Shown: positions 1-6,502 of the stretch, one piece after another | Numbering within the stretch: the first letter of the stretch is position 1 | Layout of the letters: every line of letters begins with the position of its first letter | Assembly: GCA_002437415.1 (NCBI GenBank) | Contig: DJPL01000006.1 | Location: 1-13,844, forward strand | DNA: 13,844 nt | Direction: 5' to 3' | DNA from: Ruminococcaceae bacterium UBA6413 | GTDB taxonomy: Bacteria > Bacillota > Clostridia > Oscillospirales > Ruminococcaceae | The notes under the pieces: model-generated | Told to the model about the DNA's origin: nothing | The model's database searches: none | What the model saw: the letters and a program-made list of their open reading frames with translations, nothing else | Translations under genes and position numbers: made by a program

Positions 1-48
1 AAAGCCGCACCGCAGGTCGAAACGAATAACTTGATTGCTATCGAATAA
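1..48 (+). CDS. Hsp20 family small heat-shock protein, C-terminal end only
   Basis: Only the last 15 codons and the stop are inside the window; the gene begins upstream of base 1. The visible residues KAAPQVETNNLIAIE match the C-terminus of the complete Hsp20 that follows, differing only at L versus V. At DNA level 45 of 48 bases agree with 528-575. The tail holds an I-A-I motif of the I-x-I/V type that small heat-shock proteins use to dock onto a neighbouring alpha-crystallin domain during oligomer assembly. It lies 77 nt upstream of the second hsp20 on the same strand with no terminator between, so the two are probably cotranscribed. Identification rests wholly on the match to the neighbour. 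Confidence 0.85.
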   Translation, partial: KAAPQVETNNLIAIE

Positions 49-58
49 ATGATAGCAA
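35..58 (+). other. Hairpin across the stop codon of the first hsp20
   Basis: TTGCTATC (35-42) and GATAGCAA (51-58) form a perfect 8-bp stem with an 8-nt loop containing the TAA stop. No T-run follows, so it is not an intrinsic terminator. It could protect an mRNA 3' end or be a chance structure. Confidence 0.35.
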
Positions 59-125
59 ATACCGGTAATTGTTACACAGTCGGATAATAATCTAACTGCT
101 TGATATATGAATGGAGGAATGACAT

Positions 126-575
126 ATGTTACCCGCAATTTTCAATGAAAGCTTATTTGACAATTTCTTCGATGATGACTTTTATATGCCGTCGGTATTC
201 GGCGGTAAGAACGATCCGCTTTACGGCAAGCACGCAAAGAACGTGATGAAGACCGATGTCCGTGAAACCGACAACAGCTATGAGCTTGATGTAGATCTCC
301 CGGGCTTCAAGAAAGAGGATGTAGCGCTGAAGCTCGACAGCGGCTATCTTACGATCACCGCCTCCAAGGGTCTTGAAAAGGACGAAAAGGAGAAGAAGGA
401 CGGCAAGTACATCAGACGTGAGCGTTACGAGGGTCAGTGCAGCAGGAGCTTCTATGTAGGCGAGGGTGTACAGGCTAAGGACGTAAGCGCTAAGTTTGAG
501 GACGGTATCTTGAAGGTATCTGTTCCTAAAGCCGCACCGCAGGTCGAAACCAATAACGTGATCGCTATCGAATAA
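126..575 (+). CDS. Hsp20/alpha-crystallin family small heat-shock protein
   Basis: This is an ATP-independent holdase chaperone that keeps unfolding cytoplasmic proteins soluble until DnaK- or ClpB-type machines refold them. The 149 residues are a normal length. A flexible N-terminus (1-39) starts MLPAIFNE and is rich in Phe and Asp. The alpha-crystallin domain spans about 40-135, with DLPGFKKEDV (57-66) and the family signature AKFEDGIL (122-129, the A-x-x-x-x-G-x-L pattern). The C-terminal tail ends V-I-A-I-E with the docking I-x-I motif at 146-148. GGAGG at 113-117, 8 nt before the ATG, fixes the start. It is the second member of a tandem pair, with a terminator directly downstream. I see no CIRCE operator or obvious promoter in the 77-nt gap, so expression probably comes from upstream of the first copy. 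Confidence 0.95.
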   Translation: MLPAIFNESLFDNFFDDDFYMPSVFGGKNDPLYGKHAKNVMKTDVRETDNSYELDVDLPGFKKEDVALKLDSGYLTITASKGLEKDEKEKKDGKYIRRERYEGQCSRSFYVGEGVQAKDVSAKFEDGILKVSVPKAAPQVETNNVIAIE

Positions 576-614
576 ACCTGCGCGGTTTATTGCAGAAAAA
601 CCTGAATAACCGAC

Positions 615-651
615 TATCGGCAGTGAGAATTTTCCCACTGCCGATATTTTT
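615..651 (+). terminator. Rho-independent terminator after hsp20
   Basis: TATCGGCAGTG (615-625) pairs perfectly with CACTGCCGATA (636-646), giving an 11-bp stem and a 10-nt loop, followed by five T (647-651). It lies 40 nt past the hsp20 stop and separates it from the iscSU operon. Confidence 0.9.
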
Positions 652-673
652 CGGAAATTTTTAATAAAACCTA

Positions 674-702
674 TTGATTTTGTAGACAATAAGGTGTATA
701 AT
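674..702 (+). promoter_or_regulatory. Promoter of the iscS-iscU operon
   Basis: The -35 box TTGATT (674-679, 4 of 6 to consensus) is separated by exactly 17 bp from a perfect -10 box TATAAT (697-702). The predicted start is near 709, giving a leader of about 90 nt before iscS. Confidence 0.8.
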
Positions 703-731
703 ATAAATCGGACTAAATCGGTCGTGTTTAT
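703..731 (+). promoter_or_regulatory. Candidate IscR/Rrf2-type operator overlapping the iscS start site
   Basis: Immediately after the -10 box an imperfect dyad reads ATAAA (703-707), GAC (711-713), a 7-bp centre, GTC (721-723), TTTAT (727-731); these five paired blocks are symmetric. The core GACTAAATCGGTC matches, with one mismatch, the GACT-RWWWY-AGTC core I recall for type 1 IscR sites. A protein bound here would block initiation. The Fe-S regulator IscR commonly controls isc operons, but no iscR gene is in the window, so the regulator is inferred. Confidence 0.5.
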
Positions 732-750
732 CGTACCGCTTTACGGTGCG
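732..750 (+). other. Short hairpin in the iscS leader
   Basis: CGTACCG (732-738) pairs with CGGTGCG (744-750) with one G-U pair and a 5-nt loop. No T-run follows. It may simply stabilise the leader; no riboswitch class is recognised. Confidence 0.35.
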
Positions 751-798
751 GAATATGGCATTTAGCATAAAGAGTAAAAGAAAGGATCGGTAGTATAA

Positions 799-1995
799 AT
801 GCTGAAAACAACGATATACCTTGACAATGCGGCTACCACAAAGGTAAGCGATAACGTTCTTAACGCTATGCTGCCCTATCTTAAAGAGGAATACGGCAAT
901 CCTTCCTCAATCTACACGCTCGGAAGAAATTCCGCAATAGCCGTAAACAAGGCAAGACATCAGGTCGCGCAGGCACTCGGCTGTGAGGACAACGAGGTTT
1001 ATTTCACAAGCTGCGGCAGTGAGAGCGACAACTGGGCTATAAAGAGCACGGCAAAGATGATGGCTCAGAAGGGTAAGAAGCACATAATCACTTCTGTATT
1101 TGAGCATCACGCAGTTCTGCACACGCTGGACGCTCTCAAGAAAGAGGGCTTTGAGGTAACATACCTACCTGTTTACTCAAACGGTGTAGTAAAGGTTGAG
1201 GACGTGGCAAACGCTATCCGCCCCGACACCGCGCTTGTTACGATAATGTACGCAAACAACGAGATCGGTACAATACAGCCTATCCCCGAAATCGGCGCGC
1301 TGTGCAAGGAAAAGGGAGTTATTTTCCATACAGACGCGGTTCAGGCTATCGGTAATGTTCATATCAACGTCAAGGAGCAGAATATAGATATGCTCTCGCT
1401 CAGCGGTCATAAGATACACGCTCAGAAGGGCTGCGGCGTTCTTTACGTAAACAAGAAGTATCGTCTTCCCCCGTTCATTGACGGCGGCGCTCAGGAAAGA
1501 GGCAGACGTGCAGGTACGGAAAACGTTCCCGCAATAGTAGGTCTCGGTGTTGCCATTACAGACGCTGTAAACGGCGTTGACGCAAAGAACGAGAAGCTTA
1601 AAAAGTTCAGTGACAAGATCTACAACGAGATAATGAAGATCGACCGTGTTCACCTGAACGGCGACAGAGAAAAGCGTATGCCGAGCAACCTCAACTTCTC
1701 ATTTGAGGGCGTTGAAGGCGAAAGCTTACTGCTCCAGCTCGACCTTCAGGGCATTGCCGCATCGAGCGGTTCAGCCTGCACATCGGGTTCACTCGACCCC
1801 TCACACGTTCTGCTGAGCATAGGACTTCCCCATGAGGTAGCTCACGGCTCACTGCGTATCTCAATGTCTGAGTACACGACCGAGGAAGAGATCGACAAGC
1901 TGATAGAGGTTCTCCCTGTAATAGTAAACAAGCTCAGAAGTATGTCACCCCTGTGGGATCACATAATCAAGGGCGAAACATTCAAGATTAAGTAA
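799..1995 (+). CDS. iscS: Cysteine desulfurase IscS/NifS (group I)
   Basis: This PLP enzyme converts L-cysteine to alanine and passes the sulfur, as a cysteine persulfide, to the IscU scaffold and possibly to tRNA thiolation enzymes. The 398 residues are the usual length. The N-terminus has the family start IYLDNAATT (6-14). His103/104 lie in the cofactor-stacking region, Asp179 in HTDA contacts PLP, and Lys205 in SGHK is the Schiff-base lysine. Cys327 in SSGSACTSGS is the active-site cysteine on the long mobile loop typical of group I enzymes. AAGGA at 782-786 is 12 nt before the ATG, slightly long; no better start is seen, since the conserved strand begins four codons later. iscU follows after 32 nt in the same operon. 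No iscR, iscA, hscBA or fdx accompanies them. Confidence 0.96.
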   Translation: MLKTTIYLDNAATTKVSDNVLNAMLPYLKEEYGNPSSIYTLGRNSAIAVNKARHQVAQALGCEDNEVYFTSCGSESDNWAIKSTAKMMAQKGKKHIITSVFEHHAVLHTLDALKKEGFEVTYLPVYSNGVVKVEDVANAIRPDTALVTIMYANNEIGTIQPIPEIGALCKEKGVIFHTDAVQAIGNVHINVKEQNIDMLSLSGHKIHAQKGCGVLYVNKKYRLPPFIDGGAQERGRRAGTENVPAIVGLGVAITDAVNGVDAKNEKLKKFSDKIYNEIMKIDRVHLNGDREKRMPSNLNFSFEGVEGESLLLQLDLQGIAASSGSACTSGSLDPSHVLLSIGLPHEVAHGSLRISMSEYTTEEEIDKLIEVLPVIVNKLRSMSPLWDHIIKGETFKIK

Positions 1996-2027
1996 GCATA
2001 CACTATATTTGAAAGGAAGTATTACTG

Positions 2028-2462
2028 ATGATTTATTCGGAAAAGGTAATGGACCATTATGCTAACCCCAGAAACGTCGGCGAAATTGAAGACGCTAACG
2101 GTGTAGGCGAAGTAGGTAACGCTAAGTGCGGTGATATAATGAAGATGTACCTCAAGATCGAGGACAATACGATCAAGGACGTAAAGTTCAAGACATTCGG
2201 CTGTGGTGCGGCAATTGCAACAAGCTCGATCGCTACAGAAATGATAAAGGGCAAGCCCTTATCAGAAGCGCTTAAGCTTACAAACAAGGCGGTTGTAGAG
2301 GCACTTGACGGTCTGCCGCCGGCAAAGCTCCACTGCTCTGTTCTTGCAGAACAGGCGATCAAGGCCGCTATTGCGGACTACTACACAAGACAGGGTATCG
2401 ATCCCACACCTTTTGTAGGTGAGATAAAGGAAGATCACTGCGACAGCTGTTGCGGTATATAA
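2028..2462 (+). CDS. iscU: Fe-S cluster scaffold protein IscU/NifU-N family
   Basis: This is the scaffold on which [2Fe-2S] or [4Fe-4S] clusters are built from IscS-derived sulfur before transfer to apoproteins. In 144 residues it carries the three conserved cluster cysteines: Cys34 in NAKCGD, Cys59 in TFGCGAAIA and Cys103 in KLHCSVLAE. Asp36 sits at the position known to tune cluster release. The C-terminus is unusual: about 20 residues past the core it ends HCDSCCGI, adding Cys138, Cys141 and Cys142. AAAGGA at 2012-2017 lies 10 nt before the ATG. It is the last gene of the operon, followed directly by a terminator. Identity is clear; the role of the extra cysteines is unknown. Confidence 0.95.
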   Translation: MIYSEKVMDHYANPRNVGEIEDANGVGEVGNAKCGDIMKMYLKIEDNTIKDVKFKTFGCGAAIATSSIATEMIKGKPLSEALKLTNKAVVEALDGLPPAKLHCSVLAEQAIKAAIADYYTRQGIDPTPFVGEIKEDHCDSCCGI

Positions 2463-2473
2463 CCTTATAGGTA

Positions 2474-2512
2474 AAGAGCCTTGCGGCATTTGTGTCGCAA
2501 GACTCTTTTTTT
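2474..2512 (+). terminator. Rho-independent terminator of iscSU
   Basis: AAGAGCCTTGCGGC (2474-2487) pairs with GTCGCAAGACTCTT (about 2494-2507), with one C-A mismatch and one G-U pair, followed by a T-run to 2512. On the minus strand only three T follow the stem, so it could act weakly for the convergent acetyltransferase gene too. Confidence 0.88.
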
Positions 2513-2557
2513 GTGTCCTCTCTGTAAAATCTAGCGTGAAATTTACAGATAGTAATT

Positions 2558-3085
2558 TTAATCATGTTTGCCTATCATCTTCTCCATCCACACCATATCA
2601 TAGTACCGTCCGAATTTCTTTGCACATTTGTGGAATGTTCCCACGAGTTCATATCCAAGCTTTTTGTGGAACATTATACTGTCGTGATTTAGATATTCAT
2701 CGTCCTTTTCAGGGCACGCTATGCACGCATAGACATTTTTTACGCCCATAGCCGCAAGCCTTTTTTCAAGCTCGTTATAAAGAAGTGTGCCTGCGCCGCG
2801 ATGCTTTTCGTTCAAAGCAACATATATAGAGGTTTCAACCGAGTGGTCATAAGCCGCCCTGCTCTTGAATACTCCTGCGTAAGCATAGCCGATCATCTTC
2901 CCGTCGCACTCTGCTACTATGTACGGGTATTTCTTCAGCGTTTTTTCTATCCTGCCCCTGAAATCATCAACAGTCGGCACTTCAAGCTCATAGGTTATCG
3001 CTGTGCTCTCGACATAGTACTTATATATGTCGAGCAGTGCTCCGGCATCATCGAGCGTTGCTGTTCTTATTGTTATTTCACTCAT
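2558..3085 (-). CDS. GNAT N-acetyltransferase, phosphinothricin acetyltransferase/MnaT-like
   Basis: This cytoplasmic acetyl-CoA-dependent enzyme is likely to acylate the amino group of a small amino-acid-like substrate. The 175 residues are the usual length of the PAT/MnaT family. Family features include the start IRTATLDDA (6-14), the DIYKYYVESTAITYE segment (19-33), ETSIYV (84-89), the acetyl-CoA pyrophosphate loop HRGAGTLL (95-102), and the C-terminal FHKKLGYELVGTF (139-151) and YYDMVWMEK (161-169). AGGAAG (complement of 3095-3100) is 9 nt before the ATG. It sits alone, convergent with iscSU and just downstream of a terminator closing the next gene, so it needs its own promoter or read-through; I found no convincing promoter. 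The real substrate cannot be told from sequence: methionine derivatives, other amino acids and the herbicide phosphinothricin are all family substrates. Confidence 0.9.
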   Translation of the reverse strand: MSEITIRTATLDDAGALLDIYKYYVESTAITYELEVPTVDDFRGRIEKTLKKYPYIVAECDGKMIGYAYAGVFKSRAAYDHSVETSIYVALNEKHRGAGTLLYNELEKRLAAMGVKNVYACIACPEKDDEYLNHDSIMFHKKLGYELVGTFHKCAKKFGRYYDMVWMEKMIGKHD

Positions 3086-3112
3086 TGTTCCTCACTTCCT
3101 GTAATTATGATC

Positions 3113-3155
3113 AAACAAAAAGTGCCACAGCTATAATTCAAAAGCAGTGACACTT
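3113..3155 (-). terminator. Rho-independent terminator of the small membrane protein gene
   Basis: Read on the minus strand, AAGTGTCAC (3155-3147) pairs with GTGGCACTT (3128-3120) with one U-G pair, and the stem runs into TTTTTGTTT (to 3113). It lies 26 nt after the stop at 3181 and within 30 nt of the acetyltransferase start. Confidence 0.75.
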
Positions 3156-3180
3156 CGTTGTGTTTGTGATAAATATCCTA

Positions 3181-3621
3181 TTATAAAGCCTCTGAGCCTT
3201 CCTCGGGAGTTTCGAGTATCTCTTTTTCCACTCCGTCTTCAGTAAAGGCAAAGCTCTCGGTATCTGTATCCGCATCGGCATCCGAAATATCAACGTCAAC
3301 ACCGCTGTTTATTGATACCACCATATCCTTGAGATTGTTTATTTCATTCTTGAACGCTGTGCCTGTAGTAGCCGCCTTCTTCATAAGCTCGGCACTCTTT
3401 TCCTTGCCTGCCGACACAATGTTATTAACGCTCTTTGTAAGCTTTTCACTGCCTGTCTTTACCGCTCCTGTGCAGTAAACGGAAGCCTTGTGGAGCTTAT
3501 CACTGCAATTTTCCTTAACAGCCGCTACAGCCTCAGGATTATTGTCTATATATTTCTTAGCTAAAATATACCCCGTACCGACAGCCGCCGCAATACCGAA
3601 AAATATCATTGCTTTATTCAT
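3181..3621 (-). CDS. Small membrane-anchored acidic protein, YtxH-like in form
   Basis: I do not recognise a specific family. The 146-residue protein has one N-terminal hydrophobic segment (about 4-22), then Lys-rich amphipathic helical sequence (about 23-105) rich in Ala, Lys and Ser, then an acidic tail (108-146) containing DISDADADTDTES. This is the general form of YtxH-like envelope or stress proteins, but that is resemblance only. The start is set at the ATG of 3619-3621 because GGAAAGG (complement of 3631-3637) lies 9 nt upstream of it; an ATG three codons earlier touches the ribosome binding site directly and cannot be used well. It has its own promoter and terminator, so it is a single-gene unit although it follows trmB on the same strand. 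Confidence 0.75.
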   Translation of the reverse strand: MNKAMIFFGIAAAVGTGYILAKKYIDNNPEAVAAVKENCSDKLHKASVYCTGAVKTGSEKLTKSVNNIVSAGKEKSAELMKKAATTGTAFKNEINNLKDMVVSINSGVDVDISDADADTDTESFAFTEDGVEKEILETPEEGSEAL

Positions 3622-3662
3622 ACTAAACATCCTTTCCGGGAAAAACCCGTTTTCTTATACTC

Positions 3663-3691
3663 AGTATATACCATTTTTAATGAAAAGTAAA
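3663..3691 (-). promoter_or_regulatory. Promoter of the small membrane protein gene
   Basis: On the minus strand the -35 TTTACT (3691-3686) is followed after 17 bp by the -10 TATACT (3668-3663, 5 of 6). It lies in the 72-bp gap after trmB, just past the trmB stop. A small CGGG-TTTTT-CCCG hairpin sits in the short leader beside the ribosome binding site. Confidence 0.7.
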
Positions 3692-3693
3692 GC

Positions 3694-4371
3694 CTATTTT
3701 GACGAATTTACTGCTTCAAGCCGATAAATCGGGAAACCCTGCTCGGAAAATCTTTTTTCGTACTCGGTAACTATATTTCCCTCAAAACCGCTGTTGTGCA
3801 GGTCAAGACTTACATTCTTAAGTCTGAAGCCACACTGTGACAGATTTTCTATCGAAAATTCAAACAGCTTCATATTATCGGTCTTCTGGTGTATCTCACC
3901 GTCCGGTATAAGTATGTGCTTATATATCTCAAGAAATACAGGGTGAGTAAGACGGTGCTTTTTGTATGTTTCCTTAGGATAAGGACAGCTGAAATTGAGA
4001 TAGATACGTTCTACCGAATTTTCGGGGAAGAACTTTTCAAGGTATTCAGCCTTACCCATAAGGAATTTCAGGTTAGGCAGGTTTTCCTTTATGGCAAGCT
4101 CCATAGCGCTTACTATCACATTTCGCGCCATTTCAACGGCTATGAAATTTATATCGGGGTTGCGCTTTGCCGCCTCGACCGCAAATCCGCCCTTGCCGCA
4201 GCCGACCTCAAGGTGGACGGGATTATCGTTTCCGAAAATCTCGCGGACATTGAGAGTTCTCTGCTGTGTTTCGCCCCTCTGCTCTGCGGCATAATCGACA
4301 AGCCAGCCGAGATTTACATCGCCGCAGGCATCTAAACGCTCATCGAGATATTTTTTTCTTCGCATTCTCAT
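3694..4371 (-). CDS. trmB: tRNA (guanine-N7-)-methyltransferase TrmB
   Basis: It transfers methyl from S-adenosylmethionine to N7 of G46 in the variable loop of tRNAs. The 225 residues are normal length. They include the SAM-binding loop EVGCGKGG (55-62), AVEMARN (78-84) at the ribose-binding strand, HRLTHP (139-144), KTDN (163-166) and the C-terminal TEYEKRF (202-208) whose T-x-x-E is conserved. The motif usually written F-x-D-P-W-P-K reads NFSCPYPK (126-133) here, so the conserved Asp is Cys129 and the Trp is Tyr131. AAGGCGG, overlapping the upstream gene's stop, is 7 nt before the ATG. It lies 12 nt after the EpsG-like gene, so the two are cotranscribed. Family assignment is firm; full activity is likely but the motif change deserves testing. 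Confidence 0.93.
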   Translation of the reverse strand: MRMRRKKYLDERLDACGDVNLGWLVDYAAEQRGETQQRTLNVREIFGNDNPVHLEVGCGKGGFAVEAAKRNPDINFIAVEMARNVIVSAMELAIKENLPNLKFLMGKAEYLEKFFPENSVERIYLNFSCPYPKETYKKHRLTHPVFLEIYKHILIPDGEIHQKTDNMKLFEFSIENLSQCGFRLKNVSLDLHNSGFEGNIVTEYEKRFSEQGFPIYRLEAVNSSK

Positions 4372-4383
4372 AGATTTACCGCC

Positions 4384-6417
4384 TTATCTCGTCGCCGACA
4401 GCATTACATAGTATGTTTTGAAGCGTACCTTATCTACGATGGACTTTGTTGTGTTGTCGAGTACGACTATATTCATACCGCGTTCATTCAGCGAGAAGTC
4501 CTTTTGACCCATCTTTATTACAGCGGTACGCTGTGTACTGGTAACGTGCGTTTTGAAGCCGAGCACACGGAATTCGCCTGTATCAATATCTTCGCTGTCC
4601 GATATTTCCTCGCGCGTAACCTTTCCGCTCTCTATTACAGCTACATATCTGTTTGCTGTTTCAGCCTCGGCAAGCTTGACAAGTCCGAGCTCCTTAAGTG
4701 CGGTACGCACACCGTCGTTAAGACCTCCGACTGTATCTCCTCTGGCAGATATGATTACCGAATAGTTGTCATTTTCTTTAAGGCGATATATATAATTGAG
4801 GAAGTTTTCTTCTTCCCTCAGCAGCTTGTTTTTATCATCCTTGCTTTCTGTTGAGAGCATTAACTCGGTGTACGCGGGTATGGTGCTCTTATACGGCATT
4901 ACGCCGTGGAAGCCCTTTTCGGAAACCGTAAGTCCGAAATAGTTATACCACAGATTTGATGCTACGACCACAACCATAAATGCGGCAAATATCGTAACAG
5001 GACGCGAAATAAAGTGCAGGAGCTTATTGCTTCTGCTTTTAAACACTCTGTTTTCGGGCAGGTAGCGTTTGTCAGCCGCAACATTCCAATTGAGTGCAGA
5101 GTCCGGCTTTCTCTTCATATATGTCACGCTGTCTTCCGATCCGTCCGTTTCGGTCATTTCTTCAGTCAGCGCTTCAGATCCATCTTCTTCGTCTTCATAC
5201 GCTTCTTCCGCTTCGGCAATATCCGCACCGTCGGAAGCGGTTTCTTCTGTGTCCTCAGCCATTATTTCAGCCAAAATACGCTGTTTTTCAGCCTCTTCCT
5301 CGCTGAGCGGAGCATCAGCCTCCTCAGTCGCTGTTTGACCGACAGGTTGATGTAAGGTCTTACCGTTGTTTGGCAACTTTTTCTCGGCGAATACTTCATC
5401 TACCGTTTTATCAAAGACAACGACTGCCTCGGGGTCTTTCTTTTTCGCGAGATAAACCTTTGCGCAGTTCAAATAGTATCTTGCTATTGAGGGGATAAAC
5501 ATTATCATCATAATGTATATATACATTGAGAAACGTTCGATAACAAAGTGCTTTGTTGCGATAAACCAGATAATGAAATTGAAAATCGCGAAATTGGTAA
5601 ACAACGCCGAGTCTTTAGGATGAGCCTTGCCGTATCCGGTAAAGTGTGCGACAACAGCAAGCACGGCAATTATAGCCGGTACTATCAGATACACAGGTCT
5701 GTAGCCCTGCGTAATAAAGTTGAGGTCAAGATAACCCTTGTACTGCGGCAGTATAATAACGGCAAGTCTGAGTATTGGCCACGAAAGGAAATATACCAAT
5801 GCAGTCAGCACGCCGTATATCGGAACTGTGATTTTCGTAGGCTTTATAAATGCGGCTATAAGGTAGATGGGTATCATTACGATTACCGTGCTGTGGAACA
5901 GACAAGCTATAAATATAAACAGAAGCACCTTGAAATGGTTGCGTTCCTTCATATACTTGTATGCGCACAGAATAACCGCGAATGCGATAGACTGACGAAT
6001 AAAGCTGAGCGAGCAGTAGAAGAAGGTCAGCGAGATAAACATCATAGTTGACATCCAGATGTTTTCACTGTAACGGAATATCGCATATGCCGTAGGCACA
6101 AGTATAAGTAAAGCGTATATCGCATACAGTACATTTACATTGGACGTAAACAGTGAAATAAGTTTAGTTATTATAGTAAACGCGGGCTCATATCCGAGAT
6201 TGAATATTGCAAGTCCCGACGCGTCCTTGATATTTCTGAAAATATAGATGTACGAATAATAGTCGTTTCCGAGTCCGTATCTGAAAATGCTGATCAAATA
6301 CATTGCCGCAAATGTCACGATAACATAGCAGAGCTTTTTTCCGACGCTCGGTTTGTGCTCAATAAGCGGATAAGCCAAAACCAGAACTATCGCCATAAGT
6401 ATAAGATAGACTGCCAT
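4384..6417 (-). CDS. EpsG-family polysaccharide polymerase-like membrane protein with extracellular ILEI/FAM3-like domain
   Basis: Residues 1-315 form a polytopic core of about ten to twelve helices of the EpsG/Wzy-like type. It carries FRYGLGNDYYSY (45-56), SFIRQSIAF (138-146) and FHSTVIV (174-180), positions where this family conserves Arg, Arg-Gln and His. Such proteins are thought to polymerise exopolysaccharide repeat units at the membrane. Residues 330-435 are an acidic, low-complexity cytoplasmic linker. One more membrane helix (about 468-489) leads to an extracellular domain (490-677). There FLNYIYRL (539-546), a G-D-T-V-G-G-L-N segment (560-567), LKELGL (574-579) and NERGMNIVVLDN (644-655) plus VRFKTY (664-669) resemble the ILEI/FAM3 fold, apparently with its halves swapped. 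GAAAGGA is 7 nt before the ATG. It lies between walJ and trmB in a cell-envelope cluster. The polymerase role is inferred from family; the substrate is unknown. Confidence 0.82.
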   Translation of the reverse strand: MAVYLILMAIVLVLAYPLIEHKPSVGKKLCYVIVTFAAMYLISIFRYGLGNDYYSYIYIFRNIKDASGLAIFNLGYEPAFTIITKLISLFTSNVNVLYAIYALLILVPTAYAIFRYSENIWMSTMMFISLTFFYCSLSFIRQSIAFAVILCAYKYMKERNHFKVLLFIFIACLFHSTVIVMIPIYLIAAFIKPTKITVPIYGVLTALVYFLSWPILRLAVIILPQYKGYLDLNFITQGYRPVYLIVPAIIAVLAVVAHFTGYGKAHPKDSALFTNFAIFNFIIWFIATKHFVIERFSMYIYIMMIMFIPSIARYYLNCAKVYLAKKKDPEAVVVFDKTVDEVFAEKKLPNNGKTLHQPVGQTATEEADAPLSEEEAEKQRILAEIMAEDTEETASDGADIAEAEEAYEDEEDGSEALTEEMTETDGSEDSVTYMKRKPDSALNWNVAADKRYLPENRVFKSRSNKLLHFISRPVTIFAAFMVVVVASNLWYNYFGLTVSEKGFHGVMPYKSTIPAYTELMLSTESKDDKNKLLREEENFLNYIYRLKENDNYSVIISARGDTVGGLNDGVRTALKELGLVKLAEAETANRYVAVIESGKVTREEISDSEDIDTGEFRVLGFKTHVTSTQRTAVIKMGQKDFSLNERGMNIVVLDNTTKSIVDKVRFKTYYVMLSATR

Positions 6418-6502
6418 AAATAAGTCCTTTCATAATAAAAAATAAAGCACAGCACAACTGCAAAGTTACCACCAAGCAGAAAATGCAGTGCATATCAAGC
6501 GA

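Noticed and set aside
153..689. 178-codon open frame on the minus strand across hsp20
   Set aside because: It is antisense to a clear Hsp20 and runs through its terminator; no ribosome binding site or recognisable protein.
703..798. Riboswitch in the iscS leader
   Set aside because: Only one 7-bp hairpin is present, with no terminator or sequestered ribosome binding site; the dyad at the start site explains control better.
2521..2549. 8-bp inverted repeat TCTGTAAA/TTTACAGA as a terminator for the acetyltransferase
   Set aside because: No T-run follows on the minus strand and the loop is 13 nt; kept only as a possible chance repeat.
5548..6051. 167-codon open frame on the plus strand inside the EpsG-like gene
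   Set aside because: Antisense shadow of a well-supported membrane protein; composition is not protein-like (many Lys, Tyr, Arg clusters with no motif).
6418..6502. Separate promoter for the EpsG-like gene in the 85-bp gap after walJ
   Set aside because: Only poor -35/-10 pairs (such as TTGCAG with badly spaced TATTAT) were found, so read-through from murA-walJ is simpler.
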